A model generated the notes under the pieces. The model was not told the origin of the DNA and did no database searches. It saw only the letters and a program-made list of their open reading frames with translations. From positions 588,775 through 652,774 of the forward strand of contig NZ_QWDM01000001.1 of assembly GCF_003996965.1 (NCBI RefSeq): 64,000 nucleotides of DNA. The letters are read 5' to 3'. Origin of the DNA: Flavobacterium cupreum. Its GTDB lineage: Bacteria; Bacteroidota; Bacteroidia; Flavobacteriales; Flavobacteriaceae. Positions 51,874-60,782 of the stretch are shown here, in pieces (within the stretch, counting starts at the first letter, position 1; each line of letters opens with the position of its first letter). A program made the position numbers and the translations under genes.

Positions 51874-54800
51874 TTATAACGCTACTGATAATCCAAAAAG
51901 CACTGATTTCGTCGATGGATATTTCAGTCCATTTCCGGTATCCAGCTCCGGATCCCAAAGTTTAAAATTAGAGATGTACCATAAATTGTTACCGCTGATA
52001 TACACCCTTAATCCTTGCAGATACATACGTTGTGCGAGGGTTTTATTCAAAGTGTAACCTACTTCCATCGTTTTCAGACGTCCAAAACTCATGTCTTTTT
52101 TCCACCAGGTAGAAGCCACTGCATTATTGGCGTTAGGCCCGTAACTCAATCTTGGCCAGAACACATCCTGACTCGGATTTTGTTCGGTCCAGCGGTCCTT
52201 GTAATTCGAATAAATGTTCCCCAGCGTACCCGTACCGCTTCCCGGTATAAAATTGGATCCCCCGATAATGCGTTCTGATTTGCCTATTCCCTGAAAGAAA
52301 AAGCTGAAATCGAATTGTTTGTATTTTAAATTATTTCCAAAACCATATACAATTTGCGGATCTGTTGTACCGCCTATAAAACCTTCATCCAGACCGCTTA
52401 TGATACCGTCCTTATTTCTGTCCTCATACTTGATATCTCCCGGACGCAAAGAGGTTCCGAAGGTTGGTACAGGCAAACCCGGTGCGAGTACCCCCGGAGA
52501 CGTAAAATCCTCGCTGGTGTATAAGCCGGTTGCGGTATAACCGTACAACGTATTGTTCTGAATGCCTGTTCCTGAACGGTAAGTCCCTTTTACAGCAGCG
52601 GCTTCATCTCTTTCCGTCACTTTATTTTCTACATAAGTAAAATTAAAACGCCAGCTCATAAAGAAATCAGCGGTTAGCTGTTTGTTGAAGTTATATCCGA
52701 TCTCAATTCCTTTATTTTCCATTCTTCCAAAATTGGCCCAGGGTGCATTAATAAATCCTGCCTGAGTGGGAACCGTGTTTCGTTCCACAAAAATGTCTTT
52801 TCTTTTTTCGCGGAAAACATCGACTGTCAGGTCCATCATATTGAGTATTCCCAATTCGATACCTAAATCTGTTTTGGCTACTTTTTCCCAGGTCAGGTCG
52901 TTTACGCCAATCTGTCCTTCCTCAATTCCTTCATATTTTACGCCTTGTCCTGTACCAAACCAATAGTCAGAATTATTATCATCACTAATGGTCGTCAGGT
53001 AAGCAAACCTTCTGTTGGCTCCAATGTTATCATTTCCGACTAACCCGTAAGAACCGCGGATTTTAAGTTTATTGATAATGTCCTTAACCGGTTCCATAAA
53101 TTTTTCTTCGGAGGCAATCCAGCCCATCGCTACCGATGGAAAAAATCCGTATCGTTTTCCTTTTGCAAAATTTTCCGATCCGTTGTACCCAAAGTTAAAT
53201 TCCCCAATGTATTTTCGGTCAAAAGTGTAGGAAGTCCTTCCTGCCACTCCCTGGTGCCTGAATGCCTGAGGAGCCGTTCCGTCGTTATAACTGTCCTGAT
53301 TGTATAGTAAAAGACCGCTTAAATCATGTTTTCCAAAAGCGCGGTTGTAGGTCGTATTGGCTTCTAGATACACACGTCTGTTCCCAAACTCAGCTGCCCT
53401 GGCATAACCCAGATATTCCTGGCCGTAGGCCTGAACCGTGCCGTGAATTAAACTGCCGTCAAGATCCCTTTGTGTCGCTAAATTGTAGTAGTCCGGCGAC
53501 TTGCCGCGTGTAATCCTGTTTTCAGAATAGGAATCAAACGAGTACGTAAATTTTGCTTTTAATCCCGGTGTAATAAGATCTTTAAAATCCTGTTCCAATG
53601 ACACTAAACTTTCTATTTTACTGCCACCCTGCTGATAATATCCCTGCTGCGTACTCATCGCCCATGGATTTTCGCGTGCAAAAACCCTCGGAATCGTTCC
53701 GTCTGAGTAAATTGCAGGATGTACAAACGGAGTGGTTTCGAAAGCCGTACCAAACAGCACATCGGTACTGCTGTTTCCTTTTTGAAGGTTCTGCAAAAAA
53801 CCGCCAATGTTTACGCGCAAAAGAGTCGATTTCGAAACATTCACATCTACATTGGTGCGGACATTCGCCCTGTTTAGCTTGGTTTCCGAATCATACGATT
53901 GTTTCGGATCTGCTGCCAGCATCCCTTTCTCGCTATAGTAAGAAGCCGTTAAGGCATATCGTAAAATTTCAGATCCCCCGGCAACATTCAGATTGGATCT
54001 GGATGTAAAAGCATAATCTTTGGTAATCGCATCTACCCAGTTTACGTCCGGATACAAGTCCGGGTCATATTTACTGGCTGTTTTTGAAATACGATCTTCT
54101 GTAAACAAAAGCGGTTTTCCCTGTTCGGCCGCTAATTGATTCAGCAGGGTCATATAAGGAGCAGCACCGATAAACTCCGGTAATTTGGTAGGTTCCTGAA
54201 TCGAATATTCGGTTCTTACCTGTATCGTCGGAGCCCCTACAAAACCTCTTTTGGTATTGATCAGAATGACCCCGTTGGCACCTCTTACTCCGTATACCGC
54301 ACTTGCCGCTGCATCTTTTAAAACAGAGAATGACTCAATTTCTGAAGGGTCAAGATCGTTTAGGTTACGCTCAATTCCATCTACCAGTACCAGCGGATTT
54401 GTTCCTCCTTTAAAAGTAGAGATCCCGCGAATCTTGATATCCGACTGATCGTAACCCGGTTCACCGGAACGCTGTACGGCCATAACCCCGGTAATCTGAC
54501 CTGCCAGGTTATTTCCTAAGGTACGGGCCGTTCCTACCTGTAACAGCGAGGGTTTTATCGTACTGATCGCACCTACAACCGATGCTTTTTTCTGTGTACC
54601 AAAACCAACGACTACAACGGCCTGAAGGTCATTACTCTCCTCTGTCATTGCTACGGTTACGGTCTTTTGATTATTTAAAGGTTTTTCAAACTCTTTCATT
54701 CCGATAAACTTAAATACAAGTACCGCCTGAGCAGAAGATACCGTAATTGTAAAAGTTCCGTCAAAGTCTGTCGATACGGCGTTTTTTGTACCTTTCTCCA

Positions 54801-55017
54801 GTACGGTGGCACTCGGTAATGATAATCCTTTTGAATCTGTTACTGTTCCGGTTATTTTTACAGCATTCTGTGAAGTACCATTCTGTGCATAACTTTTCCC
54901 TGCACAGAGGATTAGAAACAATAAGCCTATCATTCCGTTCCTCCTTAACTTTGATTTACTCCAGGTAAAAAAGTGCAGTGGATGGGATGACATTTTCCAG
55001 GTCGTTTTAATTTCCAT
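51874..55017 (-). CDS. susC: SusC/RagA-family TonB-linked outer-membrane transporter
   Basis: A 1047-aa TonB-dependent transporter. Signal region to about residue 45 (LLFLILCAGKSYAQ), carboxypeptidase-like domain (ITGTVTDSKGLSLPSATVLEKG), TonB-box-like ALQAVVVVGFGTQKK, plug with DIKIRGISTFKGG, PLVLVDGIERNLND and SVLKDAAASAVYGVRGANGV, and a large barrel. It imports oligosaccharides through the outer membrane with SusD. First gene of the main leftward PUL operon; the ATG at 55017 gives a long N-terminal tail, and MSSHPLHFF at 54993 is an alternative start. Confidence 0.96.
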   Translation of the reverse strand: MEIKTTWKMSSHPLHFFTWSKSKLRRNGMIGLLFLILCAGKSYAQNGTSQNAVKITGTVTDSKGLSLPSATVLEKGTKNAVSTDFDGTFTITVSSAQAVLVFKFIGMKEFEKPLNNQKTVTVAMTEESNDLQAVVVVGFGTQKKASVVGAISTIKPSLLQVGTARTLGNNLAGQITGVMAVQRSGEPGYDQSDIKIRGISTFKGGTNPLVLVDGIERNLNDLDPSEIESFSVLKDAAASAVYGVRGANGVILINTKRGFVGAPTIQVRTEYSIQEPTKLPEFIGAAPYMTLLNQLAAEQGKPLLFTEDRISKTASKYDPDLYPDVNWVDAITKDYAFTSRSNLNVAGGSEILRYALTASYYSEKGMLAADPKQSYDSETKLNRANVRTNVDVNVSKSTLLRVNIGGFLQNLQKGNSSTDVLFGTAFETTPFVHPAIYSDGTIPRVFARENPWAMSTQQGYYQQGGSKIESLVSLEQDFKDLITPGLKAKFTYSFDSYSENRITRGKSPDYYNLATQRDLDGSLIHGTVQAYGQEYLGYARAAEFGNRRVYLEANTTYNRAFGKHDLSGLLLYNQDSYNDGTAPQAFRHQGVAGRTSYTFDRKYIGEFNFGYNGSENFAKGKRYGFFPSVAMGWIASEEKFMEPVKDIINKLKIRGSYGLVGNDNIGANRRFAYLTTISDDNNSDYWFGTGQGVKYEGIEEGQIGVNDLTWEKVAKTDLGIELGILNMMDLTVDVFREKRKDIFVERNTVPTQAGFINAPWANFGRMENKGIEIGYNFNKQLTADFFMSWRFNFTYVENKVTERDEAAAVKGTYRSGTGIQNNTLYGYTATGLYTSEDFTSPGVLAPGLPVPTFGTSLRPGDIKYEDRNKDGIISGLDEGFIGGTTDPQIVYGFGNNLKYKQFDFSFFFQGIGKSERIIGGSNFIPGSGTGTLGNIYSNYKDRWTEQNPSQDVFWPRLSYGPNANNAVASTWWKKDMSFGRLKTMEVGYTLNKTLAQRMYLQGLRVYISGNNLWYISNFKLWDPELDTGNGLKYPSTKSVLFGLSVAL

Positions 55018-55091
55018 TTCAGTTAATTTTTTGGTTGGTGATTAGTTAGTTTTAAAAATTAAAATGGATACGCACTATTTCAGCACGCATA

Positions 55092-55122
55092 CAAATTGAA
55101 AGAATAATATTATAAATACAAA
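55092..55122 (-). promoter_or_regulatory. Probable susC promoter
   Basis: On the minus strand TTTG (55119-55122), 19 bases and TCAATTTG (55092-55099) fit the Bacteroidota -33/-7 elements (TTTG, TAnnTTTG) with one mismatch. Transcription would start near 55085, giving a leader of about 68 nt. Confidence 0.4.
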
Positions 55123-55173
55123 TAAGACGATTCGTGCTGGTAATTTTTAATACATTACAAAATATCACGTCTT

Positions 55174-55284
55174 TTTTTATTGATACCATAATTTATATCC
55201 TAAAAATTTACATTTTAATTTTTGACCAAATTAAGAGATTGGTAACATTATTTTAATCCCATTTTGTTTCATAATTGTGTTTAA
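55174..55284. promoter_or_regulatory. Upstream control block shared with the second PUL operon, copy A
   Basis: About 110 bp, minus-strand orientation, closely matching 60564-60676. Common stretches on the plus strand are ATAATTTATAT, CATTTTAATTTT, GACCAAA, ATTTTGTTTCA and AATTGTGTT, in the same order and spacing. It lies just upstream of the predicted susC promoter, the expected place for the sensor/regulator binding site. The rest of the 993-bp gap is the tandem repeat below. Confidence 0.65.
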
Positions 55285-55419
55285 ATCATTCACAGAGGGA
55301 TTGAAAACACTGTATATAAGCAATATGACACAAAACAGCGTTAAAGAGAGACCAAATGAAAAACGTATTTGGATCAAAGAGTAAATCGCAATTTTTTATA
55401 AGATACTTCCATTTTGTTT

Positions 55420-55975
55420 CCCGCAGATTTTGCAGATCAGGCAGATTTTTTTAAAATTTTGCAACATAAGTAATCTGCTATATCTGCCCAATCTGCGAGA
55501 GAAAAATTTTCGCTTTAAAAAAGAATAGTGTTTTTTTTCCCGCAGATTCAGCAGATCAGGCAGATTTTTTTAAAATCTAGCAGCATAACTAAGCTGCTAA
55601 ATCTCCAAAATTTGCGAGCGATAAATTTTCGCTTTAAAAAAGAATAGTGTTTTTTTTCCTCCCGCAGATTTTGCAGATCAGGCAGATTTTTTTAAAATTT
55701 TGCAGCATAAGTAATCTGCTATATCTGCCCAATCTGCGAGACATAACTTTTCGTTTAAAAAAGGCGTAGTTTTTTTCTCCCGCAGATTTTGCAGATCAGG
55801 CAGATTTTTTTAAAATTTTGCAGCATAAGTAATCTGCTATATCTGCCCAATCTGCGAGACATAACTTTTCGTTTAAAAAAGGCGTAGTTTTTTTCTCCCG
55901 TAGATTCTGCAGATGAGGCAGATTTTTTTAAAATTTTTCAGCATAACTAATCTGCTAAATCTGCGGGAGATAACT
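55420..55975. repeat. Five tandem copies of a 118-bp GCAGATT palindromic repeat
   Basis: Units begin with CCCGCAGATT (CCCGTAGATT in the last) at 55420, 55539, 55661, 55779 and 55897, with periods of 119, 122, 118 and 118 bp. Each has a left arm of three GCAGATT modules about 9 bp apart and a right arm AATCTGCTATATCTGCCCAA plus TCTGCGAG, so it folds into a hairpin, then a linker TAACTTTTCGTTTAAAAAAG. Copies 3 and 4 are nearly identical. Copies of the same module occur singly at 3966 and 31938. Confidence 0.92.
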
Positions 55976-56010
55976 TTTGGCACAAAGAAACGGTCTGGAG
56001 CTACGTTGAG

Positions 56011-56988
56011 CTATTTAATGATATGTGGTTTTACGCCTTCGTTGGTAATCACTATGGGTTTGATGAAACCATTTTCATCAAAATGCATTTCTTCGACACA
56101 GGTTTCCCTGGAGTTGGCATGCGTTTCGGTGAGCGGTCTTCTGTGGTACACGATATAATAAGTGTCGGAATCGGGTACTTTGATAACGGAATGATGACCT
56201 GCCCCGACTGCAATTTTAGGGTCCTGTTCTAAAATTTTTCCAATTCTTTTAAAGGGTCCCATCGGAGAATCTGCAATAGCATAGGCCACACAATAATCGG
56301 GACCCGTCCAGCCGCCTTCCGACCACATAAAGTAGTATTTGTTGTTTTTAATAAACATAAAAGGGCCTTCGACATAATTTTCCGGAGTAATTTCTTTGAA
56401 TATAGTTTGATCTTTAAAAGGCACAAACCCCGTAAAATCGGGCTTTAATTTTGCAATATTACAATGTTTCCAGCCTCCGTAAATTAAATAACACTGACCG
56501 TCCTTATCCCTGAAAACAAACTGGTCAATAGGCTGTGCCCCATTATGAAACTTGTCGACCAATGGTTTTCCCAAATAATCTTTATAAGGGCCTTCGGGTT
56601 TTGAAGCCACGGCAACCCCTATTCCACCCATCTCCTGGTCATTCTGAATATCATTGGCACCAAAAAACAAAAAGTACTTATTTTTGTTTTTAATGATCGA
56701 CGGTGCCCATATAGCACGCTTTGCCCATTTTACGCCTGTTGTATCTAAAATCCTGGAATGTTTCGTCCAGTTGGTCAGGTCTTTTGAAGAAAAAGCATCC
56801 AGAAAAACCTGATCGGCATAGGGCGCAGAAAAAGTGGGATAGATCCAATACGTCTTGTCAAAAATAATTCCCTCGGGATCGGCATACCAGCCTTTGAATA
56901 CAGGATTATTATTTTTGGAAGTGACTGCCGTTTGTGCCATTGTTTTTGCGTACGCAAGGATAAAAAGAAAAAATATAACTTGTTTCAT
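56011..56988 (-). CDS. GH43 glycoside hydrolase
   Basis: A 325-aa exported enzyme (signal VIFFLFILAYAKTMAQ). The five-blade propeller residues are visible: base Asp in KGWYADPEGIIF, Asp in PIDQFVFRDKDG and acid Glu in YVEGPFMFIKNN. Single-domain, no carbohydrate-binding module or sorting tail, so likely periplasmic. Arabinofuranosidase or xylosidase activity on imported oligosaccharides is likely. Third gene of the GH43-GH31-GH43 operon, 99 bp behind the GH31 gene. Confidence 0.9.
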   Translation of the reverse strand: MKQVIFFLFILAYAKTMAQTAVTSKNNNPVFKGWYADPEGIIFDKTYWIYPTFSAPYADQVFLDAFSSKDLTNWTKHSRILDTTGVKWAKRAIWAPSIIKNKNKYFLFFGANDIQNDQEMGGIGVAVASKPEGPYKDYLGKPLVDKFHNGAQPIDQFVFRDKDGQCYLIYGGWKHCNIAKLKPDFTGFVPFKDQTIFKEITPENYVEGPFMFIKNNKYYFMWSEGGWTGPDYCVAYAIADSPMGPFKRIGKILEQDPKIAVGAGHHSVIKVPDSDTYYIVYHRRPLTETHANSRETCVEEMHFDENGFIKPIVITNEGVKPHIIK

Positions 56989-57087
56989 AACATCCGGATT
57001 TGGTTAATGGGTAATACTGATAATTAAAGTATTGTAAATTATAAAAAATTAGGAAGCGCATGACAGGAACGCCGGGAATTTTGCAGA

Positions 57088-59256
57088 TTAGTTTACCGCA
57101 ATTGTAATCCCATCTTTAAGCGTACCGCTGCCCTGATATGTTTTTCCATCTAAAAGCAACTGCACTTTTATTTTGGTTATTTCCTGATCGATGTTTCTTT
57201 TTCCTAGTTTTCCGGTGGCTTTCACCAGTACACTATCCTTCTTTTTTTCGGCCGTAAAAGTGACCAGGGCATAATCGCCTTTCTGGAATCCAAAACCATC
57301 ACCTGAATCTACGTACAATTCCCCAATTGCATTACCATTCTGATCCGGACAAACATACAGACTTAAGGGATCGAATGAATTCTCGCCTGCATTCTGGATA
57401 ATAGCACCGGCCGGAATAATGCTTCCGCCTTTTATGCGCAGTTTTGCCTGGTATTTATCCTGCTCCTCTCCTTCAATCAGATTCAGTTCCTCCCAGATTC
57501 CCGAGGGAAGTATCGGATCTTTAGCAAATGCCGGAATTACCAAAAGACTTTCACCTAACAAAAATGCCTGTTCCTCGGCCCTAAGGCGGGAATCTTTGCT
57601 ATCGGCAAAAAATACCGGAGCCATCACGGGCATTCCGGTTTTAGACGATTCATAAAAAAGAGTGTATAAATACGGCAATAAACGATAGCGTCTTTCCAAA
57701 GCAATGCGCGATGTTTTTTCTATTTCGGGACCATACGCCCAGGGTTCTTTATTATTGGTTCCGGCACAGGCGTGTCCGCGGGCAAAAGGCATCAATGCCC
57801 CGAAGCCCAGCCAGTTTGCCCATAGATCGCCGCTGGTATCACCCAGGAAACCGCCTATGTCCGGCCCGTTAAAAGGCTGACCTGACAATCCCAAGGTGAG
57901 CGACATCGGAACTGATAATTTTAAGTGATCCCAACCCGCAAAGTTATCGCCTGTCCAGGTGGCTGCATAGCGCTGGCCTCCTAATAAATTAGATCTCGTG
58001 AGAAGAAAAGGGCGTTTTGTGGGATTGCTTTTTAAAATTCCGTCATAAGAGGCTTCTACCATCAAACGCCCGTATGCGTTGTGATACAGCAGGTGCGAAC
58101 CTTGCGGCAGATTGCCTCCGCCTTTATGCGGCGTGTCATACGGCATGGTACCGAGACGTTTGTCTTCCGGAAAATCATTGTCGTTTACGGCAGGTTCATT
58201 CATATCATTCCAGACTCCGTCAATACCGGTGCTTAAAAAATCCTTGTAAAGTCCGCCCCACCATTTTCTGGCTTCAGGATTGGTAAAATCAGGAAAGGCG
58301 CAATCTCCCGGCCATACTTTTCCGTGGTACTCTTCTCCGTTATTTTGTTTCACCCAGACATCGTTTTGTGTCCCGGTTTTATAAACGGAATATTCTTTAT
58401 CTGCTTTCACTCCCGGATCGATCATATAAACTGCACGAAACCCTTTTTTATGCAAATTGTCGTTTAAGACTTTCGGATTGCGAAACCGGATACTGTCGAA
58501 TGTAAAAACGCGGTAGCCCTGCATATAATCGATATCCATCCAGATCACGTCACACGGAATTTTCTTTTCCCTGAAAGTATCCGCTATTTCCATCACCCGT
58601 TTTTCACTGTCATAAGAGAAACGGCACTGGTGATAGCCTAAAGCCCAGCGTGGCGGCAGTTTGATGGTTCCTGTTAATTCCGAAAGCCCTTTGATAACTT
58701 CCTGAGGCGATTTTCGGTCAATGATATAAATCCGGAACAAGGCCCCTTCCGAATTGTAAATAATCTTGTCCGAATTCGTTATTAGTTCGGCCTTCCAGGT
58801 ACTGTCGAAAATAATTCCGAAAGCAGAACCGTCCGGACGCACTCCCATCACCCAGGGATGTGTCTGATATAAGCGTTTACCGCCCTCCACACTATAGGCT
58901 CCCGTATCGGTATTCCATAATTTTATAGCTTGCCCGTTTCGCAATAAAGGTCCGGTAACTTCTCCGCCACCATACAGGCTGACTTCTCCTTTGAGGTGTA
59001 AGACAGCGCCTGCCTTATTATTTTTAAGGGTAAATTCAGGAATCAGCGACCAGTCCGATGGCAGCTTTCCTTTCGATTTTAGTTCAGCGGCCAGTATTAA
59101 GGAGGGCGTCCTGGTTTTATCAAATCCTTTCGGAATAAATTGGGCAATCCTGTCGCCCACTAATTCGCTTTTGAGCAATGAAACTTCCTGCGCCCCGGCG
59201 TCAGCGATGCCAACTGAAAGAAAAAATACGGTGTATAAAATGGATTTCAAATTCAT
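57088..59256 (-). CDS. GH31 glycoside hydrolase (alpha-glucosidase type)
   Basis: A 722-aa exported enzyme (signal TVFFLSVGIADAGAQ). Nucleophile Asp in GVWNDMNEPAV (about residue 353), acid Asp in ATWTGDNFAGWDH (about 435), with ALGYHQCRFSY and WMDIDYMQGYRVFTFD upstream and MPFARGHACAGTNN downstream. This is the classical alpha-glucosidase GH31 pattern and clearly differs from the other GH31 of the locus, so the two probably cut different linkages. No sorting tail, so probably periplasmic. Middle gene of its operon. Confidence 0.92.
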   Translation of the reverse strand: MNLKSILYTVFFLSVGIADAGAQEVSLLKSELVGDRIAQFIPKGFDKTRTPSLILAAELKSKGKLPSDWSLIPEFTLKNNKAGAVLHLKGEVSLYGGGEVTGPLLRNGQAIKLWNTDTGAYSVEGGKRLYQTHPWVMGVRPDGSAFGIIFDSTWKAELITNSDKIIYNSEGALFRIYIIDRKSPQEVIKGLSELTGTIKLPPRWALGYHQCRFSYDSEKRVMEIADTFREKKIPCDVIWMDIDYMQGYRVFTFDSIRFRNPKVLNDNLHKKGFRAVYMIDPGVKADKEYSVYKTGTQNDVWVKQNNGEEYHGKVWPGDCAFPDFTNPEARKWWGGLYKDFLSTGIDGVWNDMNEPAVNDNDFPEDKRLGTMPYDTPHKGGGNLPQGSHLLYHNAYGRLMVEASYDGILKSNPTKRPFLLTRSNLLGGQRYAATWTGDNFAGWDHLKLSVPMSLTLGLSGQPFNGPDIGGFLGDTSGDLWANWLGFGALMPFARGHACAGTNNKEPWAYGPEIEKTSRIALERRYRLLPYLYTLFYESSKTGMPVMAPVFFADSKDSRLRAEEQAFLLGESLLVIPAFAKDPILPSGIWEELNLIEGEEQDKYQAKLRIKGGSIIPAGAIIQNAGENSFDPLSLYVCPDQNGNAIGELYVDSGDGFGFQKGDYALVTFTAEKKKDSVLVKATGKLGKRNIDQEITKIKVQLLLDGKTYQGSGTLKDGITIAVN

Positions 59257-59330
59257 ATTATAAATTTAAATATTAGTAATTTACTATAAACCAATGGATC
59301 TGCGATTTATAAAAGGTACGTGATTAGGTT

Positions 59331-60380
59331 TTACATCGCCGGAATGGCCAGTACGGTCTCCTCCGACAACGGATCGCCAATAACAGGATTTCCGTTTTTG
59401 TCCCATTTGATGGGCTGCATTCTGGGTGATCTTTTTTCGCCGCATCCTTCTCCGGGTTTTGAATTGGCGTGGTACAGAATCCAGTCTTCGCTGCCATCCG
59501 GTGATTTAAAAAAGGAATTGTGCCCCGGAGCATATACTTTCGTTTTATCGGATTGCTGCAGAATGGGCTGGTCTGATTTTACCCAGGCCGAAGCATCCAG
59601 TAAATTGTCTTTTCCTGTAAAGGTAAGCAGACCCAGACTATAATGGTCCGTCCAGCAGCCACTGGCAGAAAAAACAATAAATACTTTCCCTTTGTGGGAC
59701 AGGAACTGAGGCCCTTCATTTACGTTTACCTGTGCCGGATTGATGTCGTCGTGCAGGGCACCAAACAATTCCCAGGAATTTGCAGGGCTGGAAATTCGCA
59801 CTCTGTCCCCTTCAATTTGGGTAGGGCTTTTCATTTTGGCGATATAAATATTTTGCTGTCCGTTGGTATCCCCTTCCCAGCCCGACCAAATCATGTACAA
59901 TTGTTTTTTATAAGTAAAAACATTGCCGTCAATCGCCCATTTATCAGTTTGTGCGGCTATTTTTCCTTTAAAAACCCACTCGCCTTCCATTGGATTTTTC
60001 GAATTATTTTCCAGCACATACATGCGGTGCGTATCGTTAGAGCCGTTGTCAGCCGCAAAATACACATACCACTTCCCGTTGAGATAATGAAATTCAGGCG
60101 CCCAGATTTCGGCTGCATAGTCGGTGTTTTTGGGTGCAATCCAGATGGTTTTCTTTTCGGCATTTTTCAGATCTGCCAAATTTTTGGTTTTTAAAAGCAC
60201 CAGCCGGTCCTGCATGGTATGAGTGTAATAGTAAAAGCCATTGTAATAGGTGCTGTAAGGATCCGGCCCGTAATCCAAAATCGGATTGCTGAATTTTTCC
60301 TGTGCCAGTGCCATATGGGTGAAGATGCCAAACAGCATCAGTGTGAGTATTTTTTTTAGTTTGTTTTGTTTCCTTTTCAT
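59331..60380 (-). CDS. GH43 glycoside hydrolase, arabinofuranosidase-like
   Basis: A 349-aa exported enzyme (signal TLMLFGIFTHMALAQ). Motifs: base Asp in PILDYGPDPYSTYYNGFYYY, EIWAPEFHYLNGKWYVYFAA, Asp in WAIDGNVFTY and Glu in NVNEGPQFLSHKG. The layout resembles exo-acting arabinofuranosidases of GH43. First gene of a three-gene operon (with the GH31 and the second GH43) that starts downstream of the shared control block and diverges from the sensor kinase gene. Confidence 0.9.
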   Translation of the reverse strand: MKRKQNKLKKILTLMLFGIFTHMALAQEKFSNPILDYGPDPYSTYYNGFYYYTHTMQDRLVLLKTKNLADLKNAEKKTIWIAPKNTDYAAEIWAPEFHYLNGKWYVYFAADNGSNDTHRMYVLENNSKNPMEGEWVFKGKIAAQTDKWAIDGNVFTYKKQLYMIWSGWEGDTNGQQNIYIAKMKSPTQIEGDRVRISSPANSWELFGALHDDINPAQVNVNEGPQFLSHKGKVFIVFSASGCWTDHYSLGLLTFTGKDNLLDASAWVKSDQPILQQSDKTKVYAPGHNSFFKSPDGSEDWILYHANSKPGEGCGEKRSPRMQPIKWDKNGNPVIGDPLSEETVLAIPAM

Positions 60381-60563
60381 AAATAACTTTTGTTGTTTTC
60401 AACCCATTTTGGGCCGGGTTGGTTTTTGGTTTTAGGTTAGAATTTGATGTCGTGATGTAAAAAAATAACTTTTACGATTTTCATTTGTATTCTTAAAAAT
60501 ATAAGTAATATTGCAAGCGATCTAATCGTGTTTATTTTGAGTTCTACTGTACTATTTTGCTTA

Positions 60564-60676
60564 TTTTTTATTAATACGATAATTTATATATTAAAAAAAT
60601 ATCATTTTAATTTTCGACCAAAGTAGCATATTGACAACATTGTTCTGTCTCATTTTGTTTCACAATTGTGTTCAAT
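60564..60676. promoter_or_regulatory. Upstream control block shared with susC, copy B
   Basis: Matches 55174-55284 over about 110 bp in the same orientation. It lies 184 bp upstream of the GH43 gene and 107 bp upstream of the divergent sensor gene, so it could serve both. The remainder of the 402-bp gap (60381-60782) is AT-rich without other recognisable elements. Confidence 0.65.
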
Positions 60677-60782
60677 TGATGCAAATAATCCCTTATAAGA
60701 CCAACAATACACAGGACTAATCAAAATGAATACTCATGACACAACCGGGGAATTTATTTTTTTATAAAAAAATACTAAAAAC

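Noticed and set aside
55420..55975. Possible CRISPR array
   Set aside because: The repeat unit is about 118 bp with no unique spacers, each unit is internally palindromic, and no cas gene is nearby.
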